Shown: piece after piece, positions 1-13,312 of the stretch
Numbering within the stretch: the stretch's first letter is position 1
Layout of the letters: every line of letters begins with the position of its first letter
Assembly (NCBI GenBank): GCA_008802785.1
Contig: VUYT01000045.1
Location: 34,653-98,652 of the forward strand
From: Symmetrospora coprosmae
Taxonomy: Eukaryota > Basidiomycota > Cystobasidiomycetes > Symmetrosporaceae
Direction of reading: 5' to 3'
Length of the DNA stretch: 64,000 nucleotides
Program-made: the position numbers and the translations under genes
Notes under the pieces: generated by a model
What the model was told of the DNA's origin: nothing
The model's input: only the letters and a program-made list of their open reading frames with translations
The model's database searches: none

Positions 1-521
1 TGCAGTAGGGGAGACGACGAGGCAGCATCAGATTGAGAGGCGGAAGATCAGCAGCGGGCATGATGTCAGTACGTTTGGCGTCCGGCAAAGAGCAGTGTTG
101 TATCTGAGTACTTTTCACGCAAGCTGGGTCGGTCCTCACCAGCAGAAAGCCGAAAGACTCGTCTCCGGCATCAAAGCGCCTGACGAGCAGAGGCCCCCAG
201 TACCTCGAGTCAAAGACATCGTCCGGCTTCTCTTCCTTTTCTTCTTCCTGGTCCTTCTTGTCGTCCTCATCTTCCTCGTCATCGTCCTTGCCTGGCTTGT
301 CGCCCTACGGATGCATATAGGCGTGGTCAGCGCTGCTCAGGCACAGCAGTCGAAGTAAGGCAACTGACGAGGCTAGGGCATATCCGGATCTCTGTCTGCA
401 GCTCGTTCTGCTCCCTGTAGGCCTCTGATGGGAAGTAGTCGAGGATGTCCTTGCGCTTGTTCCTGCGGAAGGACTCGAGCGTGGCTGGACCGAGGTTCTC
501 TAGGACCTGCACGGGTGCCAT
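1..521 (-). CDS. Unrecognised protein, N-terminal part (runs off left edge)
   Basis: The start is the ATG at 521-519. Exon 1 is 369-521 (51 codons). A GTCAGT...CGTAG intron leads to exon 2 at 140-304 (55 codons), then a GTGAGG donor. The third exon probably begins just outside the window: a CTGAC branch point near 84-90 and a pyrimidine tract lead to TGCA at the very edge. The visible 106 residues begin with a Lys/Arg-rich segment (SFRRNKRKDILDYF), followed by a strongly acidic Asp/Glu/Lys run and then an ordered-looking block (SRYWGPLLVRRFDAG). I do not recognise the family. The intron phases fit and the composition is protein-like, so the gene is probably real, but its function is unknown. 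Confidence 0.5.
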
Positions 522-2463
522 GATGGGGAGACGCTGCCGTTGGGCTGGCTAACAATCAGATCAGTGCAGTGTGAGGAGGAGGAGGAGGAGGAGAGCACAG
601 TACTACTGTACCGTACCGCTCAAAGGTGGTGGAGTGACACACCACAGCGCGTCAGCTTGCTTGCTATTTGGTGCTGCTTTGTGACCCGCCAAGGGAGAAC
701 GGGCGGACGATCTGACGTCAATCCTCAGGCCTCAGGCACAGGGACAAAGCCGTCCCCGCCGAGGAAGCCGGCCGAAGCTTGTTGGGCGTAGCCGACTGTA
801 TAGGCGACTGGGGGGCCAGCAGGACAGGCACGGCAAGGCGAGGCGAGGCAGACGCGTTCGAGGACAGCAAGTGATGGACAGAGCAGCAATGACTGTCCTC
901 TGTATCGCCTCTCGCAGCATCCTCGTTTATGCTCCTGCGCGGCCCTCTGTCCTCTTCCTCTTCCACCCGGCCTTTGCCCCTCTCTCGCCCGCTGAAATTT
1001 CGAGCGCGCGCCCCAGCTCAGGTTGCCTTTCCTCCAGTGAAACAATTTAGTCGGGTACACAAAGTGCGTATTCTAGAGCAGCTCATGACTGCGCGGCCAT
1101 AGCTATGTCAACTGACCACCTGCCTGCCCTGCCCTGCCCTGCACTGCTCCTCCCGCTCGGCTCGCCCGCCTCCCTCGCGCAGAGTTGGTCGCTAGGCTTT
1201 CAGTCCACCCTCGGGGGACTGCCCATAGTTCTCGATCCGTTCCCGTCCCCAAGACTGATCTCCTAGTCGGCTCGTTCAGAGCCGGCGTGTCCATGCTGCA
1301 AACGATTCGCCGGGGACCTTTCGCCTCTATGCGCCATCCAGAGTAGCGGCACCATCTTTCCATCGCTCCGCTGAGGAACCGCCTCGCTCTCTTCGACGCC
1401 CGCAAGGGCAACTCCCGTGGAACAAGCCTGTTCTGCTCGATACCAGCCGGCTCGCCCTCTGGTATTCTGCATCCCTCCTATCAAGCCCTTCTCTTCAACC
1501 CTCATCTGTTCCCTTTTCCCGTCTTAGCTCGCTTCTGTTGATGCTCGCAGCTGCGCGTTGCTCGCTCGCCGCTGGTGTCGTCTCGCCCATCCGTCGCCCC
1601 ACTCGAGCCGCCTTGTCGCTTCTCTGTCGGTCTCCCTGTTCTCTCCTGGCCGCTAGGCACGTCACCCCTCCCAGTGACCACAAGTCTCCGGCGCTCTGAA
1701 GAGGGCGTCTAGGGCTGGAGGGGAGTGTCCGGTGCGCCGGTCGACGAGACGGGGGTCTAGGCTAGCAGGGAAGGCAGCAGAGCGACGTCTGAGGGTGGAG
1801 TGTGGGCGGATGGAGCGGACGCGCAGGCGTGCGTGGAGGGCACGCAAGGCTACGGCGCGGTCGATAGAGGGCGTCTGGGAGCATCGGGCCTAGGGTAGGA
1901 TGGGGATGAGCTGGGTGGAGGTGCATCGCGGGCCAGAGCGTGGCGTTTCGGTGACGGGTTCGATGCAATGTCAAGGGCCTTGGGAGGAAGGGAGCCGAAG
2001 CGGCCTTGGTGGAGGGTGGGGAGCGCGAAAGGGACGGCAGAGGCTGGTCCTCCGGTCTTGCAGTCGACGAACATCTTAGGCAAATCAATTGTTGTGGCCT
2101 CTAGTGCAGCCGTTGGAAGCAAAGCATCGTCTACATACTCCTATGTCTTCCCCAATACTTGATCTCACGTGCGGATGTCCACCCTCGGGCGTGTCCTTCG
2201 TCCATCATCGCTCATCTCGCGGCTCGCACATCCATGACCGTCCAATCACCTTCCCTGTCTATTCATCTCGTCTCGACGCCCTGCGTCAGTGGCTCCATAC
2301 TGCAGACCGACTGTTCTGAAGCGTTACTGCATTATTTGAGCTTGCCCACTCTCGCTCGCACGTGTATTTCGCTGAGACCGCGTTGTCACCCTGCTTCTTC
2401 CTAACCGCACCTGCAACTCTGACGATCAGCAGCGGGCAGCAGCTGCACCATCACCTCATCACT
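522..2463. other. Long divergent intergenic region
   Basis: About 1.9 kb separate the left-edge gene (-) from CTK3 (+). No convincing gene is seen. It shows a strand-composition switch: roughly 1100-1680 is C/T-rich on the + strand and 1690-2040 is G-rich. It also has CCTGC-type microsatellites near 1120-1145 and a GAGGAGGAG run near 573-590. It probably holds both promoters and long 5' leaders. Confidence 0.5.
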
Positions 2464-3719
2464 ATGGATGCCTTTGAGGTGCTTCAGTGCCCGGCAAGCC
2501 TTCGATGTTGTCTGCGCGCGCTGACCGCTGCATCTTCTCGTGCATCAAACAGACGCGGATGCAGTTCCTGAGCCACCTCCGGAAGCTCACATCCGCCGTG
2601 CAGAGCATCAACAAAGTCGTCTCGTTCCTCCTGAAGCACTCTGTCCCTCCTAGCGCAGCGCCGCGTAGCAGCTCGTCTCACTCGCGGTCCCTGTCGCACG
2701 CTGGCGGGAGCTCGTCATCAGCAGCGGCTGCTGCGGCGACGGCGACGCACGCCGAGGCGGACCTGTGGGAGTGCATCCTCGAGGAGCTCGAAAAGGCCAA
2801 TCTCAATGCGCGCATCAACATCTTCTACATGCTCGACTCGCTCCTCGACCAGAGCCTCGCCCTCGGCGTAGAGAGCTACAGGGAGCTCGTCAGGAAAGAC
2901 CTCGAGAAGGTTGTCGACCTCACCGTGCCGAGAGATGCGAGAGAGGGTGTCCTGAATAGGATGAGTGCGATGCAGGTGAGCAGGGGTCTGATCTGTAGTT
3001 GTCGCTCCGGCCCGAGAGAAGCGCCTCATGCTGCCCTGCCGTTTCGGTTCGAGGGCGGCCCTTCGATGTCGGTCGACCACGACGCTGAAGCCCGACAACC
3101 CTGCGTTGGCATTCTACAGGTCCTACAAAGTTGGAAGACGAGACGGTTGCTACCTGTACCTCTCCTCGAATCGCTGCTCGACACCCTTCGCGACGCCCAG
3201 TTCCCAGCCTCCTCCTCCTCTTCCTCATCAACCTCGACATCGTCCGGCTTTTCGCGCAACGACATCCTCCGGCGGATAGAGGACGACCGCGAACGGCACA
3301 AGCGCCTACGCGAGCGGATATGGGTGCTGCCCTTGCCGTCGCTGAAGGACATCTCCTCGAATCCGAAACTGTCGACCATGCTCGGCACGGCCGTGCCAAC
3401 CACCGCCTCGAACAGCCCCGCCAGCCCGGCGAGCTCAGCCTCGGCCCCGAAAACAATAGAGCAACCAAGGCTCGTCAGTCTAGCCAGTTGTGCACGAGAT
3501 CAACGAACAAATGCATTGTCGAATGGCGCCGGACCGCAGGATGGTGGTGCGGCTGCGACCGTCGACGGCGATGCCCAAAGCCTGGATGAGGAGAGCCCGC
3601 TTGACGTCGAATTTGAGCAAGCTTGGGATAACGTAGACGCAGATCCATATGCAGACGGTCTCTTGCCAGAGTCAGATCTCCGAGCCATGGAGGCCGAGAA
3701 CATCAAATGCTTTGGGTGA
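2464..3719 (+). CDS. CTK3: CTD kinase subunit gamma, Ctk3 family
   Basis: Subunit of the CTDK-I complex, which phosphorylates the RNA polymerase II C-terminal domain in the nucleus. Exons are 2464-2478, 2553-2975 and 3120-3719 (345 aa). The start gives MDAFE, and after the first intron (GTGCTT...AACAG, CTGAC branch) the protein reads TRMQFLSHLRKL, the expected CID-like N-terminal helix. Family motifs follow: CILEELEKANLNARINIFY near residue 70 (the most diagnostic block), DLEKVVDLTVP, then VLQSWKTRRLLP across the second junction and RIEDDRERHKRLRERIWVLP. The second intron (144 nt, GTGAGC...CTACAG) is a multiple of three and has no stop, so a naive reading gives a longer protein. Splicing it restores the family alignment. 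The C-terminus is low-complexity and acidic. Confidence 0.88.
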
Positions 3720-3806
3720 ATAGGGCAGGTTGATGCCCTCTTTGTGTGCAAATGTTGTTGTAGACCAAGCCCCAAGGTCACCAGATACAAGCTAGTTCAT
3801 AGTACA

Positions 3807-6800
3807 TTACTCCCTCCTCGCCCTCTTGCCGCTCTTTGCGCCATAGCGCATCTTCGTTTCGGCAAATGAGGCATTCTTCCTCTTTCGCGCTTTGGCCTTG
3901 GTTTCCGTCCGTTTTGCGCGTCGCTTGCCCTCAAGCTCTGGGTCATTCACGGTCGCCATGGCGCTCGCCCGCTTGCGTTCCTCACGGCGCATCGACATCT
4001 TGCGACGAATCTCGCTGTACGTCTCGGCCACGCTCGTCACGCCGAGCTTCTGACTGAGGAGCTCCTGCACTTCCCGTGCCAGAACTTGTAAGTCGTCTGG
4101 TGTAAAAACAGATGTATGTGCATCAGTCAGCCGTCTGTACCGTCGAGGAGCTGTACGCGGTCGACGCACCTAGCTGAGGGTCCTTTGCTCCGTTCGGGTC
4201 TTCCGTTATGCGAACGAGCGGGATCAGGATCGAAAGCTTCTGCTTCTCAAGCGCCGAGACAGCGACTGAAGGCTCCGTGATCATAGCACCGAACCAGCGG
4301 AGGATAGATGCTGGCTCAAGCGACCAGCGATACTCGCGCTGCGGAAGATGGGCAGGGAATAGATCAGCGGATAGCTCGTCTGTCTCGCAGACACGAGCCA
4401 ACTTACGGCTTCCGCCGAGTACAGGCTCGGTCGATTCTGGTGCGCGACCCGGGCTCGATGAGAGAGCTTGACAAACAGCCAGTGCAGTGGGTCCGACTTG
4501 GGATCTCTGTGCGCTTCGCCGTTTGGCTCGCCCTGCTCTGCAGCTCCCTCTGCCTCCTCTTCCGCGTCTCCCTCAGCGTCAGCCTCAGCGTCAGCCTCCT
4601 CGTCGGATATAGAGGCGTTGCCAGTCTCTGCATGTTCCTTTGTAGCGTCGGACATGGCGGCAAAGTGCTTGCCAATGGTGAAAAGGTTCTTGACAACCTG
4701 CAGTGACAGGCTGTCATCGAGTAGCTTGCTTCGCAGCTGTGTGGCCGACTGTGAAGCCGCCTCGATGAGGTCGTCTGCTGATATGCTCTTGCCAGCGGCG
4801 AAGAGCGTACCGAGGAGGCGGGCCGAAGCGTTCCGGACCCAGACGTGTGGGAAGAGGAGGAGGGACCGGACAGCCTGCTGAAGCGCCAAAGAAGCGGACG
4901 CTAGCGAGGAAGGCGACAGCCGGAAGAGCCGTGCCAGAGACTGGAGAGCCTGGTACGGGATCTGCCACTCGACCTCCTGCAGCATGGCAATGTCCGGGTC
5001 CTCCTCATCGTCGCCCTCCATCTCGACAGCCACATCCTGGACAGTCTCCGTGAGCACAGGCAGAATCTGCTTGGCAAGCACCTCCATCTCGTTCTTGCCG
5101 TCCAGTGCTTCGAGGATGATGCCAAGCACCTGCACTGAAACACGGACAAGCTGCTTTTGACCTTTCGCGCTCGCCCATGTGAAGGCAATGCTCGTCATTT
5201 CTGTCCTCACAGCGGGCGAGACGCGCTTTGTGAGAACCTTGAGATTCTCGGCGGCCATTTCTCGACATTTCGGCGATTGATCGTTGGCTACGTCCATGGT
5301 GAGCGACACGAAGAAGAGGGTCGCATGCTGGTCCAGAAGCTCGACGGTGAACTTTTTGAGGATGGCATTGACAAACTCGAGAACAGATGTCCTCCCGGAT
5401 TCGTGCACATACCCGCCCAAGTTCTTCGCCAGGAACTCGAGGGAGGCGGCAAGGCGTTTCTTGCCCTGAGGGTAGTCGAGGAGGAACTGCAGATAGATGG
5501 ACCTACAAATCTCTCTGGTGCCTGCTGACTGGTTGGTGACGAGAATCTCGGCGACACGGTCCATGAGGTCGTAGATCTCCGGGACGACGAACGTCCTCGA
5601 AGTAATGGCCCGGAGAAGCGCAAAGAGGGCTGGCTGCTGCTCGGTCTCCTCCATGTCAGGCGAGATGATGGCAATGAGGTAGGCGAGCTGTTCATCTTTG
5701 AGCACGAGGCCCTTGCGGTCGCGGATGATGGTGGCGAGGGTGCGGATGGCTGTCTGAGCGAGTTCAGAAGAGGTGCCACCAGTATGCTCCAGAATAGAGA
5801 TGAGCTGGTTGACGAGGATCGGCGCAGAGGCATCGATCGAGGCGAGCGGGCACCGAATGAGCGACGACACCGCTCGTACCGCTCGCTCCAGGACATGCGC
5901 TTCCTCAGCGAAGAGTGTCTCGCCGACCAGAGCAATGAGCGGATCCAATCTAGCGACGATTTGGCGGTCCTGCAAGTCGAACTTGTTCTTGCGGAAAGCG
6001 CCGTTCAGCAGATCCAGACCGAACGAGACGAAACGGTGCGCATTATGAGCGTAGTGATCCACCGTGTCAGACTTGACTCGCTTCATCTGCACGTGGTAGT
6101 CGGCTGCCGCCTGCTTGCCCTTGCCCCGCTTTTGCTTGCGCTCTTTCAGGAAGTCAGTGTTCTGGCTGATGAGGCCGTGGCAGATGCCGAGAAGGGTGCC
6201 TGCGTCGACCGATGGGTTGATCTGAAGGCCAATCGCGATGTGACGGAGAACATCGTCGACGTCCCGCATTACCTTGACCGACTCGGTGTTGCCGATGACG
6301 TCTCTGAGGGGACCGATAAGGCGGTTGATGTACTCGGGCGAGACGGTCTTGGACAGTATCTCGATAGAGTCGAGCGATTTGGCCGATCGCACTTCGCGAA
6401 TCTTTGTCTTCGCTCGGAATTCTTGAGAGTCCCGCTCCTTGCTGGGCTGCCCGAACTGAGTGACAGAAAGAGGCAGTATGAGCAAGGTGCCCGCATGTAC
6501 AAGAGACTCAAGTGAGGAGACATACGATATCGTCGTACACGATTGGCACGGCGCTGTCGAGACATGCATCAACATTGACGCCGCCCGCCAGCGATGTCAT
6601 CTTGAGCAGAAGACTGTGCAGGGTGAAGGCCAGGATGTGGAGCTGGGGTCCACGGGCTAGCGCTGACTTGAGCTCCCGCACGACTGTTGCCAGGTATGGA
6701 GTGCCGAGAGCAACAGCGATGTTAATGACGGTCGACCGGGTGAGGTCTCGCACGTCTTGAGCCTTGCTGCGCAAAATCTGGGCGAGAGCCGTGATGAGAC

Positions 6801-9800
6801 TAGAGACATCGGCCGCCTTCTCCTCCTCGGGCAATGCTTGCACAATGACTGCAATTCCTTCCGCCATTGGAATGCGCATCGGGGCTTCGGCTTCGTCGCG
6901 AGTCTGCAGGAACTGCATAAGTCGCGGTAGAACACGGTTGATGACGGTCGCTAGCAGCGGTGACGGCTGGCCTTCCGACGTCTCGCGAAGGTCGAAGTGA
7001 AAACCTCGGAGAAGTGCGACTGACGTGCGGACGAAGATCTTCTGGCCGTCTCCTTTATCTTGCGCGAGCCTGAGATAATGCTGCAACGCTCGGTAGTAAG
7101 CTGACCATTGCAGAATGTGCGCAATTCGTCCGATGCACTGCACGGTCTCGTTGACGAGTTCGGCGTGCTTGTTTTCGGAAATTGTCGTCAGATTGTGCGC
7201 GAGGAGCGGAAGGAAAAGATCCGCCGCCGTCTTGCTCGAAATGTGGCCTGCCTCGCACTCATCTGCCAGCCGCCGCATGGCTCGAGCTCGACGGTGGATC
7301 TGGACGTGGTAGATATTGTTGAAGAAGTTGGCCTCGGCGTCTCCGCCCGCTAGCAGGCACTTCATCTCCTCTAATTCTGCGATACCAGTGCTCGACTCCA
7401 CAGCGGCAGACATGACGGATACGATCTCGACCCTGACCATCTCCGTCTTTGACCTAAGACCAGTCTTGATGCCGGGCAGGAACACCTTGGTAAAGACCTG
7501 GCGGACATCGGCCTCTAGGCTAGGGCCGGCGACTTCGACGTATTTTCGAAGAGCGAGATTTGCGTTGCTACGGATAGATAGCTCTTCTGGGTCTTGAATG
7601 AAGTAGAACATATTGTGAATGACGGGTATCCAGTGCCTAGCGGAGAGCGTGCGGTATTCCGTCTCGTTGAGACGGGCGAAGGCGGGTAGGCGTCGATCGA
7701 AGTCGGGCTCCTCTAGACGACGAGACGAGAATGCGTTGAGGTCGTCCAGGAGCTGGGAAACGGGGGCAAGGCTAGGATCAAGCTTGAGAAACTGTGCGAA
7801 GGTCTGGACAAGCTGGCTCCGGCCGACCCGAGTCCGAAGGGTTGCGAAGAGGCTGGAGACGGTCTCGTATGCGCGATCATAGCCAGTAGAACCCTCTGAC
7901 CGCGCATCTTCGGTACTAAGTGCTAAAGGTATGGTCGCAGCGAGGACTCGCAAGAGGTCGGTCTTGATCTTCTCCGGCAGAATCGCGTTAGGCTTGCGGA
8001 AGAGAGGCAGAAGGATAGGGAGGAAGAGGCTCGCGGAGTCTCGGTCTTGAATGAAGGCGGCCAGCTCGGAGAGAACGCCAATCTGTCGCATGCCGAGCTC
8101 GTCACGCACATTGAGCGTGGCGGCCTTCTTGGACAGAAGGTTCGCCATGTTGGTTAGAAGCGACGTGATATGAGGGAGGATGATATCCTCTTTGATCGCT
8201 GCGCCTATCTCCTCATTTGCAGCATGCGCCAGGATTCGCTGCAATAAGAGGATGATGCGGGAGACGACCGAGTTCTTGACGTTGTTGACGGATAGACAAT
8301 CGTAGATGGATGGCAGAAGCTGCGCATTGAAGGCCATGAGATATGGGGCTGTCGACGAGTCAGCCGACCAGCACACGAAGAGCTCCAGAAGAGCCGAGGG
8401 CGCCTGTGCATTTTCCGCTGGGAATGTTGGAAGACGTGGCGTAACGATGCTAGCGAAGAGCGGCTGCATGTAGCGGGTGAAGCGGAATGTCGGGTCGATA
8501 GTGAAGAAGTCGGCCAGACGACGTAGAGCAAGCTGCCTGGTTCTCCGCTTCGGCGATATGGTGGCGTTGCTCTCGTCGATATCGTGCTTCGGCGGCTGGG
8601 AATGGTGTGCCAGATTGAGCACGACAGAGATAAGATCGTCCCAGCGATGATACACTTTGCTTGAGAGATGCTTCAAGACGTCTGCAAGCAGATTCAAGAA
8701 ACCGCTCTGTCGGCTGGGTGACGCCGTCGGCGGAGCTGACGCAAACACGAAGGTTTCGGCGCTGGAGTTCCGCTGATCCTCGAAAGGTGCCAACATCAGA
8801 TCCACCAGAGTGTCGAGCTCGGTCGGCGAACATGTGCGCAAGGTGGCTAGCACCGCGGCCTTGCGACCGGCTTGGACATGCATGGCTGCAGCTCGACCTT
8901 GGCGCGAGCTCATGACGCCGTAGAGGATGCGTATCGTGATGGGTACGACCTCTCCTCGCTGGCTGGGCAGGATCGCATCCGAGTCTTCCGCTAGACTGAA
9001 GTCCAGCAGCTGATCGCGAAACTTGCTCTCGTCAAGCAGATTGGATAGATGCAGCTGGTGGGGCACCATGTTTGGCGACTTCCAGGTGAGGATGCATTCG
9101 AGAGCGAGTCGCTGCAGTGCATTGTCGCCGTGAGACAAAGTTGCCAGATGGTAGGTGTACAGCTCGCTCGATTGGTATAGAGCCTTGGGATTCTTGAACT
9201 TGGAGAAGACTTCCAGCCAGGTGGCCAGACGAGTCCGTCCAGCACGCCCAGCGGACGCGTCCCCTTCTTCGTTGGAAGTGTAGTCTCCGAAATGTGTGAA
9301 GAAGAGCGTGACAAATTCGCGGCTGTGCTTCTCCACCAGTGTGTGTATGGCAGCGCATAGGTGAAGAAGCTGGGCCTCGTAGCTTGGGATAACAAGGCGA
9401 TCCTCCGACATCTGACTCTGAAAGGCGGAAGAGACGGGAAATGGGCGTTAGTGGATGGCTGCAGACGGGACGGCAGATGCAGCTTACCTCCGCTAGAGGA
9501 TCAGAGGTGCCGCTTGATATCGCTCTGCCTTCGAATATGGCTCGGCGCGATGCGAACGTGCGTGCGATTCGGGCATGACTCGTGCACCGGAATTCTCCTC
9601 GTTCGAGAGCAGTGCCCTTGTCTTCTTCCGTGTCGTCATCATGCAGGTCATCCGCCCAACTAGGCTTCGCAACGGCGAGCAGCTGGGCATCTAACGAGGC
9701 CGCTTTGCGGAGCTCGTCGTAGACCAGCGTCCAGACTGCCTCCTGCACTGGCGTCTTGTGTTCTCTGACGCTTTCAGAGAGCGAGCTGATGGCCTCGGTC

Positions 9801-12751
9801 CAAAGCGGCTTGAAATTGACCTTCAGCATAGCAACCATGAAGCGGTTCGCAATGTGAAATTCGGGTGCCTTCTCCGTCAGTGGCTTGAGCGCCATGCCCA
9901 CTCGACGTAACGCTGTCGTTTTCTCGCGAGCGTTGGAGATGGTGAGGGCCACATCCTCGGCCTCGAGACATCTCTGTAGGGCTTCGGAATCAGGAGCGGC
10001 TGATGATAGAAGGCGGATTGCCGAAGAACGCAAGAGCGAGTCCTCAGACAGCACGGCCTCCTCGAGGGGCTCAGCGAGGTCAGCGAGTGGAGCACTCGGA
10101 CTGGCAGAGATAGCAGCACGTCAGCTGCAGACTCGCCCGTGGGCTGTCTCATTTCCACTCACTCCGTCGCCCTCGTCAAGTCCGCCAAGCTTGTAAGTAC
10201 CTGACGATGCCAGCCGAACTTCTGCACAATCTCGATGACTGTCTCGGCCGGCATTGCGTCATCTTGTCCGAGAGACAATGTGCGCAGGCAGGCGGCCAGA
10301 ACCGCAGACGCGTTGGTCGGCGACTGGGCGAAATCGATCTTAGCCGCCTGCGCGGACTGCGTCTCGGCGAGGATCAAATCTATCGAGCTTAGAAGAGTCT
10401 CGGCGATATCCACTGTGCCATCCGATGTGTGGGTCAGGCTGAGGCAGTCCAGGAGCTCTCGAGTCTACGTAAAAGACGAGTCCGTCAGCGACTTAATATT
10501 CCTGTAGTGGTCGATGAAGCGGCGCACCTGGCGTTCCGTGACTTTGCCATTCTTCCAGGCCTGACTCCAGACCTTCAGCTTTTCGACCAGCGTAGCCGAC
10601 AAGCTGGAGGACAAGGCGTCTCCGCGCGTCAGATTACCGTCATCTGCCAGGCGAGCCAGCAGAGATAGGTGGGCAGGCGATTGTAAGCTGCGGGAGGTCG
10701 ACATCACCAAGGGCGAGGCGAAAGATGCGAAGTGTGGCCATCGCTGTGCTGATAGGGTAGCAATGCATGCTGACGACAGTCCAGCGTACTGGAGGCGGAT
10801 ATACTCATCAGCCGGGTGTGCGACACGATGGACGACGCATGTCCGCACCTGTTCTGGCAGCCGCCATATCTTGTCGAGCAGTCTTCGTCCTGGCCCAAGC
10901 ATGTCCTCTAAGCGCGAGGCGACCAGGAGAGCCATGGTTGACAACTCGACGATGCCTTGGGGCTGGTCTGCGGAGGCTGCAAAGCTTTTTTCGCAGAGAG
11001 CGAGCACGTCTGCCCTGTCCTGGTCGGAAAGACGGGAGCCCTGTCGTGTTCCGACAAGCACACCGGCTAATCGGTAAACAAGCTCGCGCTCGAATGAAGG
11101 GACTGCCTTTTCTGTTGCACTCCGCAGCTCTTGCAGCACAATCGACGAGATTGGTGTGAAATGCTCAAGTCGAGCATGGTGAACAAGAGCTGTCAAGGAA
11201 GCCTCGACGACTTGGGCACGGACAGGGTTTTCGGATCGTAGTGTCTCGTCCAGGAACGCTCTGTAGACTGCACCTCCCCGGGAGTGAATGTGGTTCGCGA
11301 CAGACCGCACGCTCTCGAGGAGGATCCAGGCCGTACTCTGCGGAAGGTGGCCCGCGCTAGTCTCTTGGCTATCACCTAGCTCCGACAAGACCGTCCGAGT
11401 AAGACTTTCCAGTGCAGAGCCCGATTTGGCTTTGCGGACAAGAAAGGCAAAGCAGGTCGCCAGGAGACGCCGCATGTGAGGCCGTGTGGCGGACATGGGC
11501 CGCCTGCTCTTCTTTTGGGTTGCTTCTAGGCGTTCGGACGATCCCTCGGCGTCTTCGGCAGGGTCCTCATTTGGATCTACTTCCTCCTCCACCTCATTAT
11601 CCGCAAGCGGTGCTCCTGCACCCTCTGGCACCCTTAAATCTGCAGGATCGCCGTCCTGCATATCGGGTACTGGATCAAGGTTCTCCGCAGCATCTCGATC
11701 TTCCTCCTCCGCATCCAACTCAAAATCCTGCTTGACAGCATCTCTGTCTGCCTCGTCAACGTTTGTCATCTCAATGATGGGTACAGTGACCTCTGGCTTG
11801 CCGCCTCGCAGGCCCTCTCGTACCCAGCTCCAGGCAATGGCATGCCGAGCGGCGTGGTCACCTCGATTGACGAGATCGTTGCCAATCTCGCGGAAAAGCC
11901 AGGCGAGGACCTGGAATGCCCGCTTGCTGATCTCTGTGGGAGCATTAGGGTCGTTGCCACGGTCTCCGCCCGTGGTATTCTGAGCTGACGGCGGATCCAG
12001 CGCGATGGCCACAAGGGACTTGATCAACGGTGTCAGGATGGTGTCGAAATCGAGTAGCTGGAAGTCTGGGTCGGGCGACAGAGACTGGATGAATGCTGGT
12101 ACGACGTCGATGGTATGCGACGCGCTGAGAGCCAAATCGATACGGTTCGGGTTGGAAAGCGTGGCGATGAGCGTTTGTGCGATCTTGAGACGGTGGTGGA
12201 CAATGAGAGGAAGTGACCGCGTTAGACGATAGAGTGTCCTATGCAGGTGCAGGAAAGGTAGCGATGTATTGAGCAGTGCCAGTTCTGCCAACGCGGTCGA
12301 CAGAGGCGTCGACATCTGCGAGACGGGTACGTCAGCCGATTTCGCAGGACGCGCAGGAGGGGCTGACCCACCAAGTCATCTTCGTCTCCATCCTCGTCAT
12401 CTCTGTCGAGCTGCTGCTCCTGCTGTTCATCCGGCAGGGTATTTGCCACGTCCTGGACGTCGTATCGCCCGTACCGCTCGACAGCATCCTCCAGCAAGCT
12501 CTTGAGGTCGATAGAGATGTCCTTGTACCGCTCCGCTTGGCTCTTGAACTGTATACAGATGTCAGCTAGAGCTAGCCCAATGCCTGCTGCTGCAGACCCA
12601 CCCTGAACCCAGACTGCACGACGGTCTTCTGCTTCTTGCCGAGGCCGGCCGACTTCTTCGCCCGCTTGCGCGATGCCTCCTTCAGCGCCGCCTGCTCGCG
12701 CTCCCGCGCCTGGCGCTTCTCCGACTTGACGTGCGTCTTCTTGACGGCCAT
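3807..12751 (-). CDS. UTP20: U3 snoRNP component Utp20 (DRIM family)
   Basis: Giant HEAT-repeat scaffold of the nucleolar small-subunit processome, needed for 18S pre-rRNA processing. Nine exons by decreasing coordinate: 12751-12602, 12548-12372, 12315-10528, 10464-10163, 10100-9488, 9417-6526, 6455-4407, 4338-4170, 4096-3807. All phases agree and give 2809 aa, close to the family length. The N-terminus is a basic tail (MAVKKTHVKSEKRQ), then helical repeats throughout. An acidic Glu/Ala/Asp repeat (EADAEADAEGD) lies near 4570-4610. The C-terminus has the family signature of a coiled segment followed by a Lys/Arg tail (RREERKRASAMATVNDPELEGKR begins it). Introns use GTGGGT, GTGAGT, GTATGT, GTAAGT and GTGCGT donors. 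The least certain junction is exon 3 to exon 4 (donor GTGCGC at 10527); reading through instead reaches a stop within about 60 nt. Confidence 0.9.
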
Positions 12752-13162
12752 CGTAGCAGTCGCGGTTTCGTGGCTGCTGTTGATGTGTGTCGTAAGCAGC
12801 GTCTTCGAAATTTGGGAGACTCTGCAGCTGCAAGTCGCAGCCGTGCTCGTGCGCTGATCGGGTCCGATAGGGGTAAGGGGGTGGCGATTGCGGGCCTGGC
12901 GAAGGGAGGGGAAGGAGGGTCTGAGGGGTAGGCAGATCTGACTGCTATTATCGAAGCTGCTGTACCATTGGTCTCGTCATGCTCTCAATGGGTAATGGAC
13001 AAGTTTCTGTGACTTTCAAGCCAGTTTTGCGGTCGCTGCACGTGCTACGAGCGATCCTGCATGCAAGCTCTTTGGCGGCCCAGGTGCGCCAGTAAACGTA
13101 GACCAAAGGCCCGAGAATTGTGCAGGTCGAGAGCGTGTGCGAGCAGCTCCACGGCACCGGAT
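12752..13162. other. Intergenic region between UTP20 and the split tRNA
   Basis: No gene is seen. It contains the UTP20 promoter side with a G-rich run on the + strand near 12868-12930. Confidence 0.4.
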
Positions 13163-13168
13163 TATAAA
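13163..13168 (+). promoter_or_regulatory. TATA-like box upstream of the split tRNA-Lys
   Basis: TATAAA lies 34-39 nt before the first tRNA nucleotide, where an upstream TATA element would sit for a polymerase III start a few nucleotides ahead of the tRNA. It matters because both internal promoter boxes of this tRNA gene are interrupted by introns. Placement is seen directly; function is inferred. Confidence 0.45.
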
Positions 13169-13216
13169 CGTCTAGTGACGTGATGTGGCGATGAAACGAT
13201 GGCCCGGTTAACTCAG

Positions 13217-13290
13217 GTTTGTCTTCGGTACAATTTCTTGCTCGCATCGAGAAGACAAGTCTAACGATGCTGTTGTGCTCTATGTTACAG
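13217..13290 (+). other. Intron 1 of tRNA-Lys: GT-AG type, in the D loop
   Basis: 74 nt, beginning GTTTGT and ending TTACAG, inserted between G15 and U16 and so dividing the A box. GTCTAAC ends at 13265, placing the branch adenosine 26 nt before the last intron base. It looks like the spliceosomal introns of neighbouring protein genes and has no similarity to endonuclease-type tRNA introns. Confidence 0.8.
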
Positions 13291-13312
13291 TTGGTAGAGT
13301 ATCTGACTTTTA

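Noticed and set aside
1762-2122. Minus-strand ORFs in the first intergenic region
   Set aside because: Pro/Ser/Arg-biased composition follows strand GC bias; no splice or family support.
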